A stretch of DNA of 64,000 bases from an uncultured Anaerolineae bacterium (GCA_905479495.1 CAJQMR010000007.1:62001-126000), one strand, 5' to 3'. Positions 8,012-17,648 are shown, counted from the first letter of the stretch. Program-made: numbers and translations. Notes: generated from the sequence alone by a model not told the origin.

Positions 8012-10540
8012 TTAGGTGAGGGGGAGCCACAGGGTGAAGGTGCTGCCTTGGCCTAAACGGCTTTCTAATGTAATACGGCCGTTGTGCGCCTGAGCAATTA
8101 ATGAAACGATATTTAACCCCAGGCCGGTACCCGGAATATGGCCTGTTGCTGCTTGCTGACCACGATAGAAGCGGTCAAAAATACGAGGCTGTTCACTGGG
8201 GGCAATGCCTGGGCCGTTGTCGCGTACGGTAAGTGTCAGCCATTTTTGATCATCGTCGGTTTGGACTGTACCCGTCACGATAACCTCGCCGCCCTGTTGG
8301 GTAAAGCTCAGCGCATTGCGGATGAGCTCATACAGGGCCTGCGTGATTTGCTGTGGATCACCAATAATCATAGGCAAATCTGCCAGTTCTGGACAAAATT
8401 GGAGGTCAATATTTTTTTCCAAAGCGTGGGGGCGCAGGCGAGTTTGTAAATCTTCGCTTAATATTTCCCACTGAACCGGCTGCCTCAACAGCTTCCGTTG
8501 CGTATCTTCCAATGAAATGATTTCCACAGAATTTTGAATGATGCCTTCCAAACGGTCAATTTGCTCGTGAAGCGTTGTGAAATATTGTTCCTGACGCACT
8601 GCATTGTAGTGGCGTTGGAGCAAGTCAACATACAGTTTAAGATTGGTGACCGGGGTGCGCAGCTCATGCGAGATGTTGGTAATAAAGCGGCGGCGCGACT
8701 CTTCTAACTGTTTGGCCTGCGTAACGTCACGATGGCTGGAAACATAGCCAATAAGGTTGCCCAGGCCGTCACGCATGGGGGCGATGAGGATAGCTGCGTC
8801 GTAAGCTGAGCCATCCTTCCGCCTGAACTGCAATTCTCCCTCCCACACGACCTGGTTCAAGAGCGCTTTCTGTATAGCGTCCATGATATGTTTGGGGATA
8901 CGGCCGTTTAAAATGAACGTAGCGTGCCTGCCTAAAATCTCTTCCAGAGAATAACCGGTAATTTGGGAAAAAGCGTGATTGACAAAAACTGTCCTCCCCT
9001 CTAAATCGCTGACGGCAATGGCATCATTCACACTTTGTAAAATTATGGCGCTTCGCTCCTGTTCTCCTCGGACTGCAAGCTCTAAATCGGCCGCCCGCTG
9101 TTGCAGCAACTGCTCTGCTAATTTATGGTCAGTGATGTCTATTAAGGAAGCAATGCTAATGGTTGAATCGGGTATTAAGGCAACTGAGACATATGCATTT
9201 ATGATCTCATCGGCTCGATTCAGAAACCGGAATTCATATTCATCGGGCACATCAGATTGATTGCCGTTCGCTTGGCGTCTTGCCTGATGATAGGCTTGCA
9301 TCTGTGTCAGATCGTCGGAATGAACAAATTCCGTCCATTTTTTCTTGCCTTCAATTTCCCGACGAGTATAGCCAGAAAGGCTGGCAAAGCGGTCATTGGC
9401 CAGCGAGATGGTCATATCTTCTTCCAAAATAATTGTAGCAGCCGTGCTTGACTCGAAAATCGTGCGGTATCGATCCTCTGACAACTGCTGCATTTTTTCT
9501 GCCAGCATGCGGTCAGTAACATCATATAAGATCAGCACATGACCCATTGGAAGGTTGCTGGCATTGACAATGTTGCCAGTATGCACTTCTAAATAACGAT
9601 ATTGCCCGCCCGCCTCGTAATAAAGTTCCAGGGTTCCGGTTTTGTCAGGCGGCGCGCCATACAAGGCAGATTGATCCCACTCAGGGAATATTTGGGCAAT
9701 GGGTTGGCCTATCAGAGCGTTTTCTTTGTAGCCCAGCAAGCGTAATGCCGCCGGATTTGATTCTGCAATGTGGAAATCATCATCCAAAATTAAAATGCCA
9801 TCTCGAATGCTGGAAAAAACGGCCGAATACACCACCGGCATTATTCCCAAAAAATGATACCGTAGAAATCCCCAGACAATCAGCATGCCTGAAATGGGAA
9901 ACACAAGCGGTGTCACATCGAAGAGTTCCAAATGCCACAGGCCCAGGAGTGACAAAACCCCGGCTAGCCACGGCAGCAAGATGCCACTCAATATCAAAAT
10001 GAGCTGCTTGCGATACACCGTATTCGCTCCTGGCAGCTGCGCCAGTAAAATCATTGTCGAGACAGCAAATAGCAAATATCCTGCAAAAATACTAATCCAA
10101 AACCAGGAACTATAATCAAAAACAAGCAGAGGAAATGCCACTATATCGGTCACCAAAGACGGTGTGCCTGCCCAGCCTAACTGAGCATTGGTCCAGTAAA
10201 TAATTTGGGCAAGGATCGGCTCGATGAACAGTGCGGCATAAAGGAGGCGTGGATAATTTATCCGACGGTTGCTGTACTCCAGGGCAAAAATAAGGAGACA
10301 TGGACCCAATAGGGAGGAAAACAATCGCTTAATGTTGAACCATAACAACTTACCTTCCAGGGAAAGTGTCATGAGTTCCAATCCATAAAATACGGCCCAA
10401 AGCCCGGCAAATAGCATCAAAGTGCCAAAAGCCAAAGCGGCTCTGGTGTGACGTCTACGCCATGTATAAAAGGCTAAGAACCAACAAGCAGAAACTGAAA
10501 GGTAAATTGTGAGGAGATAGGGGGCCAGGGCTAAATTCAT
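8012..10540 (-). CDS. 7TM-PAS-PAS-PAS sensor histidine kinase
   Basis: About 842 residues from the ATG at 10538-10540; an in-frame TTG at 10643-10645 would add 35 residues that do not look like part of the domain. Residues 1-240 form an N-terminal 7TM domain (histidine-kinase N-terminal 7TM type). Three PAS domains follow at about 245-350, 360-480 and 500-610, each with an N-P/N-D/N-H and G-Y core. The HisKA helix carries S-H-E-L-R-T-P with the phospho-accepting His. The ATPase domain has the N box (E-L-I-R-N-A), D-N-G-P-G-I and G-T-G-L-G-L. No response regulator is adjacent, so it is an orphan; the signal is unknown. Confidence 0.92.
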   Translation of the reverse strand: MNLALAPYLLTIYLSVSACWFLAFYTWRRRHTRAALAFGTLMLFAGLWAVFYGLELMTLSLEGKLLWFNIKRLFSSLLGPCLLIFALEYSNRRINYPRLLYAALFIEPILAQIIYWTNAQLGWAGTPSLVTDIVAFPLLVFDYSSWFWISIFAGYLLFAVSTMILLAQLPGANTVYRKQLILILSGILLPWLAGVLSLLGLWHLELFDVTPLVFPISGMLIVWGFLRYHFLGIMPVVYSAVFSSIRDGILILDDDFHIAESNPAALRLLGYKENALIGQPIAQIFPEWDQSALYGAPPDKTGTLELYYEAGGQYRYLEVHTGNIVNASNLPMGHVLILYDVTDRMLAEKMQQLSEDRYRTIFESSTAATIILEEDMTISLANDRFASLSGYTRREIEGKKKWTEFVHSDDLTQMQAYHQARRQANGNQSDVPDEYEFRFLNRADEIINAYVSVALIPDSTISIASLIDITDHKLAEQLLQQRAADLELAVRGEQERSAIILQSVNDAIAVSDLEGRTVFVNHAFSQITGYSLEEILGRHATFILNGRIPKHIMDAIQKALLNQVVWEGELQFRRKDGSAYDAAILIAPMRDGLGNLIGYVSSHRDVTQAKQLEESRRRFITNISHELRTPVTNLKLYVDLLQRHYNAVRQEQYFTTLHEQIDRLEGIIQNSVEIISLEDTQRKLLRQPVQWEILSEDLQTRLRPHALEKNIDLQFCPELADLPMIIGDPQQITQALYELIRNALSFTQQGGEVIVTGTVQTDDDQKWLTLTVRDNGPGIAPSEQPRIFDRFYRGQQAATGHIPGTGLGLNIVSLIAQAHNGRITLESRLGQGSTFTLWLPLT

Positions 10541-10785
10541 TATCCAGCTAATCTGGCTTGTGAATAGCCAGCACGGAAGTGGAGAAACCTTTTGAGGAAA
10601 AATAGATTTACCATTACAAATGTGATTGCCCCAAAACGTAACCAATATTAAGAAAGTATTTTAGCAGAGATAGAGCGGTTTACGCTACTACGTTGACTAA
10701 TTTCCCAGGGTGAGGGTTTTATTTGGATGCCAAAAATGATGGCGGCAGCCGGTTAAGATAAATTGGAAATCTTTGTATGATTTGT

Positions 10786-12216
10786 TTAAGGGGCTGGTGT
10801 CAGGGCCGCTTTGAGTAAGGCAATGCCCTCGGGGTTATCGAGCAGCCAGCGGGCAAATTCGTCGTGGGCCAGGGTGTTGCGCCATTCGCGGTAGCTGCTA
10901 CCAGGTAAATCATGAAAAAAGAGGATGACAACGGTTGGCGTTACTTCGCCGATGGGGTAGGCATAGTAGGCTGTGTTGAGGATGCCGGGCAGGGAGCCGT
11001 TTTTGTAGCCAAGGTTGCTAAATCGTTCCTGGTTGGCTGGAAAAATCATGGGCCATTCCAGGTAGCGACGGGCTAAAAAGCTGCTTTCTGGGTTGCTCAG
11101 GCCATTCTGGGCGATTTGGGCCATGAGGGCGGCGTATTCGCGTGGGGTGCCGTGGGCATTGAGATTGTGGCTAAAGTAGCGCTGATCTTGGGTAGACGGC
11201 CGTCTCTCTTCCCGGTGATAGGCTTGTTCAGCATTACGAAAGGTGCTGTCTTGCACATACGTTTCGGCCAACTGGACAACCTCTGCGCCATAGGTGGCTG
11301 GATTGTCCAGATAAGCTTGAATGGCTGCCCGATCGCTTTTGCCCAGCCGGGTTTGGTTGCTCATGGCCAGAAATTGGCCTAAAAAGGTGCAAGGGGCTGT
11401 TTGTTGGGTAAGGTTGAGGGAAACGGCCGTTTCCTCAATGACATCCTGTCCCAAAAGAGTATGCAAATAATCGGTGGCGGCATTGGCGCTGTGGCGTATC
11501 ATCATCCAGGGCACATCTTCTAATCGGATGCGGTCCGGGTTGGCCAGCACCAGACCGGCCTCTGCCAGTTCATCAATGGCCCGGTTGTGGGAGCCAAGAT
11601 CGTAGCCGGGCAAATAGTAATGGTCTAGCGTGTCCAGGTTAACGTAGCTGGTGGGGTCCAATTGGCCAGCGGCGACGGCTTCAGCATAGGCCACCAGATG
11701 AATGATCTTCACCACGGAAGCAAGGGGCATGGGCACATCGGCGTTGTGGTAAACGCCGTTGGCTTCATCCCCCACGCGATAAACAGCCAACCCCACGCTG
11801 CCAGGATCGGCCAGCAGTTGTTCCCAGGCGGGAAGTGCTGCTTCGGGCAGTTGGGCCAGTAGAGCCGCCACAGCGGTGGGATCAGGGGAGAGGTTGGTGA
11901 CGATGGGTGTATTGTGGCTGGGCAGCAGCGGCAGCTTTTGACCGCAGGGCGGGCTGTCGTTTTCGGCAAAAAAGGGGCTGGGCGTGATGGTGGGTGTCGT
12001 GACTGGGGTGGGCGGCACGGCCGTTTCTGTTACAGGCATAGGGGGAACGGCCGTATTGGCCAGGGTTGGCGTGGCTGACTGCGCGGCAACGGCTGCGGGG
12101 TTGCTTTGCAGCTGGGTAAGCGTGTTGGTATCGGCGGCAGACGGCCGTTCACAAGCCACCGTTAGCCACAACAGCAGGATAAAAAAGAAGGTGAGCTTGA
12201 GTCCTTTAGGCCACAT
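10786..12216 (-). CDS. class A beta-lactamase-fold serine hydrolase lipoprotein
   Basis: A 476-residue protein with a lipoprotein signal (hydrophobic core, then L-T-V-A-C, lipidated Cys 22), followed by a long Thr/Pro linker (about 25-90) and a serine beta-lactamase/transpeptidase-like domain. Active-site motifs: S167-V-V-K170 (SxxK), S243-A-N245 (SxN) and K405-N-G407 at the KTG position, a Thr-to-Asn change. No obvious Glu166 equivalent was seen, so it may be a peptidoglycan-related or inactive relative rather than an antibiotic hydrolase. The ATG at 12214-12216 gives a proper lipoprotein signal; the GTG at 12250-12252 would add 12 poorly fitting residues. Confidence 0.85.
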   Translation of the reverse strand: MWPKGLKLTFFFILLLWLTVACERPSAADTNTLTQLQSNPAAVAAQSATPTLANTAVPPMPVTETAVPPTPVTTPTITPSPFFAENDSPPCGQKLPLLPSHNTPIVTNLSPDPTAVAALLAQLPEAALPAWEQLLADPGSVGLAVYRVGDEANGVYHNADVPMPLASVVKIIHLVAYAEAVAAGQLDPTSYVNLDTLDHYYLPGYDLGSHNRAIDELAEAGLVLANPDRIRLEDVPWMMIRHSANAATDYLHTLLGQDVIEETAVSLNLTQQTAPCTFLGQFLAMSNQTRLGKSDRAAIQAYLDNPATYGAEVVQLAETYVQDSTFRNAEQAYHREERRPSTQDQRYFSHNLNAHGTPREYAALMAQIAQNGLSNPESSFLARRYLEWPMIFPANQERFSNLGYKNGSLPGILNTAYYAYPIGEVTPTVVILFFHDLPGSSYREWRNTLAHDEFARWLLDNPEGIALLKAALTPAP

Positions 12217-12393
12217 GGCGCGGGATTGTATCGTGAACGGCCGTAAGCACACACGAATCCCTTTAAATTTTAATCCGACAGTAAGGCCACCAAATCAGGG
12301 GCATGATAAAATCAGGCAAGTGCAAAAAAACGGGTGAAACGTAATTCTAAAAAGAAGACCCACCGTTAATATTATTATGTAAAGGAATTTTCC

Positions 12394-13971
12394 ATGACTA
12401 GACGACTTCCTCTCCTTTTAACCGCTTTAACCTTACCATTGCTGCTCATTGGCACCCTGATGTTTGCCACCCAAATTCGTGCCGGTACCCCCACGTATGA
12501 TATTTGTGCCACCTGTATGTACCCTACCATCCAGGCTGCTGTGGATGATAACAACAATGTGGGCGCAACATTAACCATTGCCCCTGAAACTTTTACCGAA
12601 ACAGTGGAAATCACCCGTTCGGTGACGCTGGTAGGTGCCGGGTCTGGCCAAACCATTATTGATGGCCTGGCGGTTGACAGCGTCATCTTGATTAGTGGCG
12701 GTCCCACAGTTTCCATTTCTGGTGTCACCATCCAAAATGGAGATGCCAGTTTGGATGGCGGTGGTCTGCTGGTAGAAGATGGCACTATTTCGTTGGCTGA
12801 TAGCATTGTGGAAAATAATGTTGCCCTAAGTGGTGCGGGTATTGCTAACAACGGAACAGCAACTTTAGAAAATGTGACTGTGCGCAACAACGTGGCTAAT
12901 GATCTCTTAAACGGTTTTTGTGGCGATTGTGCCGGGGGTGGCATCCTTAATTTTGGGGTAATGACGCTTACTAACAGCACTATTCATGGCAATACAGCCA
13001 ACTTTGGTGGCGGAATTGACAATGCGTTTATGGGCACTTTGGTGGCAACCGGCATTGAAGTTTATGGCAACAGCGTCAGCAACGACATCGAACCCGCAGA
13101 TAGCTTTGGCGGCGGTATTGAGAACCTAAACACGATGACCCTTACCAACAGCATTGTGCGCGATAATAGTGCACAGTTTGGTGGTGGTATCTACACTGAC
13201 GGCAACCTCACGGTGAGCGGCAGCGATTTATACGGCAACATGGCCACTACGCGTGGCGGCGGGATTCACAATTTGTTTAACCTGACGGTGCAAACCAGCA
13301 CTATTCATGACAATCAAGCTGGCTCCGGTGGGGGCGGTGGGGTTAGTTCAGAAGGGGGGGAAGTGGTTGTGGAAAGAACGGCCGTTTACAACAATAGTGC
13401 CGCAGGTTCTGGCGGCGGCATCGTGCATAACGTCACGGTCGGGAGCAACAGCTTTGCCATTACCAACAGCACCATCAGTGGCAACAGCACCAGCGGTGCG
13501 GGTGGCGGCATACGCAATGCAGGCGTTGCCAACACCACGTTGAATAATGTGACGTTGAGTAATAATTCCTCTATTGTGGCGGCAGGGCAATCAGTTTCTA
13601 TTTTGGGAGGCACACTTTCAGGCCAAAATAGCATTGTTAACGGCCCAAATCTTGGCGGTTCTAGAACGAATTGCAGCGGTACCATTAGTTCCAATGGCTA
13701 TAACATTGCCAATGACAACAGCTGTGGGCTAAACGGCCCGGCCGATTTATCTAACACCAATCCGCTGCTGGGACCGCTGCAAAACAACGGCGGCGGCACG
13801 CTGACCCATGCGCTGCTAATTGGCTCGCCAGCCATCGACAGCGGCAGCGGCTGTCCAGCTGTAGATCAGCGGGGTGTTGCCCGTCCCTTTGGCAATGAAT
13901 GTGACCGGGGCGCTTACGAATATGATGTGGCTTCGCAATCTGTTTATTTGCCGTTTGTGATACGGCCGTAG
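12394..13971 (+). CDS. secreted right-handed beta-helix repeat protein
   Basis: A 525-residue exported protein. A signal peptide (1-31) is followed by a short segment with paired Cys and T-I-Q-A-A-V-D-D-N, the usual entry into a parallel beta-helix. From about 100 to 430 there are repeated turns of the form N-S-x-I-x-x-N-x-A-x-x-x-G-G-G-I (Pmp/choice-of-anchor-like). The end reads D-R-G-A-Y-E-Y-D, then Y-L-P-F-V-I-R-P, a C-terminal tail type that recurs in Chloroflexota secreted proteins and may be a sorting signal (inference). Role probably surface binding or polysaccharide contact; substrate unknown. The start follows AAAGGAATTTTCC. Confidence 0.88.
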   Translation: MTRRLPLLLTALTLPLLLIGTLMFATQIRAGTPTYDICATCMYPTIQAAVDDNNNVGATLTIAPETFTETVEITRSVTLVGAGSGQTIIDGLAVDSVILISGGPTVSISGVTIQNGDASLDGGGLLVEDGTISLADSIVENNVALSGAGIANNGTATLENVTVRNNVANDLLNGFCGDCAGGGILNFGVMTLTNSTIHGNTANFGGGIDNAFMGTLVATGIEVYGNSVSNDIEPADSFGGGIENLNTMTLTNSIVRDNSAQFGGGIYTDGNLTVSGSDLYGNMATTRGGGIHNLFNLTVQTSTIHDNQAGSGGGGGVSSEGGEVVVERTAVYNNSAAGSGGGIVHNVTVGSNSFAITNSTISGNSTSGAGGGIRNAGVANTTLNNVTLSNNSSIVAAGQSVSILGGTLSGQNSIVNGPNLGGSRTNCSGTISSNGYNIANDNSCGLNGPADLSNTNPLLGPLQNNGGGTLTHALLIGSPAIDSGSGCPAVDQRGVARPFGNECDRGAYEYDVASQSVYLPFVIRP

Positions 13972-13981
13972 ACAGTTCCCA

Positions 13982-14028
13982 TCAGATGCCAAGGGTTTGC
14001 CTGTGAATAAAACCCTTGGTGTCTGATT
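13982..14028. terminator. bidirectional terminator between convergent genes
   Basis: ATCAGATGCCAAGGGTTT (13982-13999) pairs with AAACCCTTGGTGTCTGAT (14011-14028) as an 18-bp stem with two G-U pairs and an 11-base loop. It lies between the ends of the beta-helix gene and the helical-repeat gene, where it can serve both strands. Confidence 0.8.
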
Positions 14029-14031
14029 CGT

Positions 14032-15180
14032 TTAGGAAAGATTTCCTGCGTTCATTCGGGGAGGCGGGTTGTCCGATTGTGAGGTGAACCAGCTGAACAT
14101 GCTGCGCCAACGGGCGATATGATACAGCTTGTGCACCGGCTGTTCATCACGCTTGTACTCGGGGCGAAGGGAGATAATTTGGCCAAATAGCTGCGCTGCT
14201 GTTTCCCACTGTTTTTGGTTGAATGCCTCTAGGCCTTGTGCGTATAGAACATTGAGCTTGTGCTCTTCCGCGCAGCGATTGGCGGCGTCTTGCCATTGGG
14301 AACGGCCGTTTTCATCGTAGTAGAGGGTGCACAGGTATTTGTATTTGGCCGCAGCCTCTTGCCACTTCCCTGCCGCTTCCAATTGTTGTGCTCCCTCTTC
14401 TTCATGCTGGCGCAGCCGCAAGAATTCGACGACATTTTCAATGCGGCTCAGATGCCCCACCTCGCGGTAAGCATCGAGAGCGGCTTGCACCTGGCCCTGC
14501 CGCAGCTGTTGATCCGCTTGTAGCACGACTTCTTTGCGGGCTATTTCAGACAAAACGGCGGCGGAACGGCCGTCCTGACGAAAATACGGATCAGTTACCA
14601 ACACCTGGGCAAAAGCGTTGTATGCCGTACGCCATTGTTTATTTTCTAATGCCTGCACGCCAATTTGGAAGTAAGGCAGCAGTTCGGCCTCCCAGCAGCT
14701 TTCCTTTTTGATTTGCCAGGTTGTTTCATTGGCGTGCGTGGGAAATTTGTTGAGCAAATGGTCATAAATCCAGGCGGCTTCTTGATAATTGGCAACGGCC
14801 GTTGCTTGTTCAGCTTTGTCTTGCAGCTCCTGGATAGTGAGCAATTCATGCACTTCTTTGGCCTGCTCAAAATCATCAGCTTTCTTAAAAGCCTTCAGAG
14901 CCGTCTCTAATTTACCGGCTGCCAGGGCGGCTGCGGCTTTGCGTTCATAGTGCGCTTTTTGGCGCAGATGGCTGGCACGCTGGCCACCTTGCTCATAATG
15001 AGAATTGTATGTTTCGATTTGGGCAAAGATTTCTTCGGCGTGCTGCCACCGCTGGTTAAGGAGGTGTTCCCACCCCTGATTAAACAAAACGGTGAGGCGT
15101 TCTGGTTGCTTGGTTGATTGTGGAACGGCCGTTTCTGACTTGTCAGAGGCGACGGTTGGCTCAGTGTGCGTATCGTCCAT
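14032..15180 (-). CDS. TPR-like helical-repeat protein
   Basis: A 382-residue soluble protein without signal peptide or membrane segments. After a Thr/Glu-rich start it is built of repeated helix pairs of about 34-60 residues with the pattern W-x(4)-Q-W-x-x-A-x-x-x-F-x-Q-[IV], for example near residues 35, 170 and 330 (Q-R-W-Q-H-A-E-E, K-Q-W-R-T-A-Y-N, K-Q-W-E-T-A-A-Q). Such tetratricopeptide-like solenoids bind other proteins. No enzyme domain is present and the partner is not evident from neighbours. The ATG is at 15178-15180. Confidence 0.8.
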   Translation of the reverse strand: MDDTHTEPTVASDKSETAVPQSTKQPERLTVLFNQGWEHLLNQRWQHAEEIFAQIETYNSHYEQGGQRASHLRQKAHYERKAAAALAAGKLETALKAFKKADDFEQAKEVHELLTIQELQDKAEQATAVANYQEAAWIYDHLLNKFPTHANETTWQIKKESCWEAELLPYFQIGVQALENKQWRTAYNAFAQVLVTDPYFRQDGRSAAVLSEIARKEVVLQADQQLRQGQVQAALDAYREVGHLSRIENVVEFLRLRQHEEEGAQQLEAAGKWQEAAAKYKYLCTLYYDENGRSQWQDAANRCAEEHKLNVLYAQGLEAFNQKQWETAAQLFGQIISLRPEYKRDEQPVHKLYHIARWRSMFSWFTSQSDNPPPRMNAGNLS

Positions 15181-15413
15181 GATTCTCTTTTGGTTTGTTT
15201 ATGTTGGTGGTCTCCCCGGCATCATGTCGCGGCTGTTGCCTGACCACAGTTGACTTCTCTTTCCACTGTCAGGCTAGAGCAAAATTCTTAAATCGTATCT
15301 TACACTTCAGTACCACAACGAGGGCGGTTTAAATTGTTGCCCCAAAGCAAAGAGACGTTAAAGATCTCGCTTTGTTTTATAGCGTTGTTCCTGATTAAAA
15401 ATATAAAGAGCTT

Positions 15414-15475
15414 GGGACACAGATTCACGCAGATAAACGCAGATTTTGGTTTTTATCTGTGAAAATCTGTGTCCC
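15414..15475. repeat. intergenic inverted repeat, CACAGATT family
   Basis: GGGACACAGATT at the left and AATCTGTGTCCC at the right are perfect arms around a centre with two more CGCAGAT strings. A relative lies at 31388-31452, and a fragment (GGGACGCAGATAAAAATC) at about 5829. The surrounding 341-base gap (15181-15521) shows no gene. Confidence 0.8.
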
Positions 15476-15521
15476 GTTTCTTCCTAAATTTTATTGCGGA
15501 ACAAGATTTATGGATAGATGC

Positions 15522-16427
15522 TTATTTCGCCAATGAATGAAAGCGGGTGGGTTGGATTTGGGGTGTGCCGTTGCTGGCCATTTGCTGATGCTGGGGATTT
15601 AGAGAGACGGTGTCGTTGTCGGGGGAAAACCAGGCCAATGAAGCGCCGCTGGCTTGCGGGAGGTCCCCAACTGGGTTTGCGGTGAAGATGAGGGTGAGCT
15701 GGTTGCCTTTGGGTCCAAGATAGACATCGCTGAGGTGGTGTGGGCGTAGCTGGCTGCCGGTTTGCTGTTGGGCCAGCTGTACGGCCGTTTGCCACGGAGC
15801 CACCAGGCCAGAAGCAGCGCCGCCCGGCAGTTGCCAGGAGCCATCCGCCTGTGGCCGGTGCCACAGATAGGCACCCACTTCATTGCGACAAAGAAAATAA
15901 GTGGCCACCTCCCAGGTCGGCGGCGGTTGGTAGGGTGGTTGGCCTTGCAGCTTGCGCTTCACATCCAGCCAGCGGTAAACCACATGTTGCAGGACAAAAC
16001 GTGCCGCTTTGGTGAAGGTGGAGACTTGATGCTGGAAGAATAACGGCCGTTCCTCCGCGTGAGCCAGACCTTTTTCCAGGCGTTCCCGATGAAAGCCACT
16101 CATGCGGCGCGGCAGCGGGGTTGTCTTAAAAAAACCAACCACGGGAGATTCCTCCGAAGAGGTGATTTCGCCGCCGCGCAGCAGGCAGCGAAACGTGAAA
16201 CCTAAAAAGCCAGAGGGGGACAGCGGTAGATAAGTCAGCGCCGCCAGCCGAACAGGCAGGACAATCAGGCCGGTTTCTTCACGTACTTCGCGGGCTGTAC
16301 CGTCTGGTGGCAGTTCGCCTGCATCCAGCGCGCCGCCCGGCGGGGCAAAGGTGCGCGTGTCGTTTCGCTTAATCAGCAAAACGTTGCCATGTTGGTCTAC
16401 GACAATGCCATTGGTGCCTACATTCAT
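15522..16427 (-). CDS. double Nudix-domain protein with a dead second Nudix box
   Basis: 301 residues in two Nudix-like halves. The first half has an intact box: G-A-L-D-A-G-E, seven residues, R-E-V-R-E-E-T-G (about 31-55), with G-F-L-G-F-T-F-R-C afterwards. The second half (about 175-290) keeps the fold signature W-Q-L-P-G-G, but every catalytic Glu of the box is replaced (V in place of E; Q-L-A-Q-Q-Q-T-G in place of R-E-x-x-E-E-x-G), so it should not bind metal as usual. It is a paralogue of the gene at 16719-17648, where both boxes are intact. Substrate unknown. Confidence 0.85.
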   Translation of the reverse strand: MNVGTNGIVVDQHGNVLLIKRNDTRTFAPPGGALDAGELPPDGTAREVREETGLIVLPVRLAALTYLPLSPSGFLGFTFRCLLRGGEITSSEESPVVGFFKTTPLPRRMSGFHRERLEKGLAHAEERPLFFQHQVSTFTKAARFVLQHVVYRWLDVKRKLQGQPPYQPPPTWEVATYFLCRNEVGAYLWHRPQADGSWQLPGGAASGLVAPWQTAVQLAQQQTGSQLRPHHLSDVYLGPKGNQLTLIFTANPVGDLPQASGASLAWFSPDNDTVSLNPQHQQMASNGTPQIQPTRFHSLAK

Positions 16428-16449
16428 TTCTAAATCCCTGAGCTTTAAG

Positions 16450-16716
16450 TCATTGAAAAACCTTGACGCAAAGGCGCAAAGGGGTAATGTTGCAACCGAT
16501 TATAGCGTGTCGGGACGGGTTTGGCTGGCGGGCACAAAGAGAAAGTTGATAAGGTAGCCACAGAAGCAGCAGGCCGCCGCTTAACGGCAGCAAGGCCATC
16601 AGGTTAGCCCAAATGAGCACCATCCACTGTGGGTATCGATCCTGGGAATCCCAATCAGAAAAAAGCGGCCGTAAATGAATGCAGCCAGGAGGTGCCTGTG
16701 GCTTTCTTGCTGCCAT
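16450..16716 (-). CDS. possible small membrane protein, doubtful
   Basis: An 88-codon frame starting at an ATG two bases after the stop of the double-Nudix gene upstream. It encodes one convincing membrane segment (W-M-V-L-I-W-A-N-L-M-A-L-L-P-L-S then G-G-L-L-L-L-W-L) near residues 33-57. No clear ribosome site precedes it, and its last 15 codons run through a CGCAAAGGCGC intergenic repeat. It could be a translationally coupled membrane peptide or chance. Confidence 0.25.
   Translation of the reverse strand: MAARKPQAPPGCIHLRPLFSDWDSQDRYPQWMVLIWANLMALLPLSGGLLLLWLPYQLSLCARQPNPSRHAIIGCNITPLRLCVKVFQ
16461..16483. repeat. short CGCAAAGGCGCAAAG repeat copy
   Basis: TTGACGCAAAGGCGCAAAGG, a single-arm copy of the family also seen at 4985, 18251 and 35610. 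Confidence 0.6.
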
Positions 16717-16718
16717 GT

Positions 16719-17648
16719 TTACTGATTTGGAGGAAGACGGCCGTCTTGCTTCCGAAACACGACGCCAGCCGAAGCGCTGCAAGCATCAGCGACACGCTGG
16801 CAGTGCTGGGGGATGCTGTTGGCTGGTTCCTCGCCCGGCAGGAACCAGGCGAAGGCGGCGGCCTCTGGCCCTGTTGTCAACTGTCCGCTTACAATTTTGG
16901 CGGTGTAGGTGAAGGTAAGATTGGCCTCATTTGTGTAGCTGTTGATGCTGGTGAGGTCACACAGTTGAACCTGGCAGCCGGTTTCTTCAGCAGTTTCGCG
17001 TACGGCCGTTTGCCAGGGCGGTTCCTCGTTTTCCACACCACCGCCAGGCAAATTCCACAGATCTTTATCAGTCCGTTTGACCCACAGCACGGCACCCGCC
17101 TCGTTACGAATAATGGTAAATGCACCCATGCGCCAGGTTTCCGCTTCTGGCCAGGGTGGTTGGCCGTTACGCCGTCGCCGCCAACGCTGGATGGGGAAGA
17201 GGATGCGACCGAGTACTTTTTTACCCGCTTTGTGGGTAAGGGTCATCGGCTGGGCCAGTTGGAGCGGTTGGGTTCCTTTATGGGCCAGGCTGTGGCGAAT
17301 GCGCTGGCGGTGCATGGGCAGGATGCGTTTGGGCAGGGCGTCTGGGTTAAAAAAGGCAACGGTGGGTGTTTCTTCAGACGGCCGTAACGTTCCGCCCAAC
17401 AGTTCACAGCGAAAATAAAATGAGAGAAAAGCGTGGGGTTCATTGGGCCAATGGTAAACGCCAAGCAGGTGCGACGCTCGTACCCTTAGCCCGGTTTCTT
17501 CAAACGTTTCACGAACGGCCGCTTCTGTAGGCAGTTCGCCAGTTTCCACACCGCCACCAGGCACATCAAAGGTGCGAATATCGTGCCGCTGAATTAGCAG
17601 CAGTTCTCCTGCCTCATTTGTAACGATGCTGCTGGCCGTCATGCGCAT
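16719..17648 (-). CDS. double Nudix-domain hydrolase, both boxes intact
   Basis: 309 residues with two complete Nudix domains. Box 1 is G-G-V-E-T-G-E, seven residues, R-E-T-F-E-E-T-G (about 32-55). Box 2 is G-G-V-E-N-E-E, seven residues, R-E-T-A-E-E-T-G (about 200-222). It shares layout and linker style with the gene at 15522-16427, which looks like a duplicate that lost its second active site. Predicted hydrolase of nucleotide-like compounds; substrate not identifiable. The ATG at 17646-17648 is used. Confidence 0.88.
   Translation of the reverse strand: MRMTASSIVTNEAGELLLIQRHDIRTFDVPGGGVETGELPTEAAVRETFEETGLRVRASHLLGVYHWPNEPHAFLSFYFRCELLGGTLRPSEETPTVAFFNPDALPKRILPMHRQRIRHSLAHKGTQPLQLAQPMTLTHKAGKKVLGRILFPIQRWRRRRNGQPPWPEAETWRMGAFTIIRNEAGAVLWVKRTDKDLWNLPGGGVENEEPPWQTAVRETAEETGCQVQLCDLTSINSYTNEANLTFTYTAKIVSGQLTTGPEAAAFAWFLPGEEPANSIPQHCQRVADACSASAGVVFRKQDGRLPPNQ

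Noticed and set aside
8012-10540. Pairing the orphan histidine kinase with the response regulator at 40775
   Set aside because: They lie 30 kb apart with no shared signal; only genome-wide partner analysis could support it.
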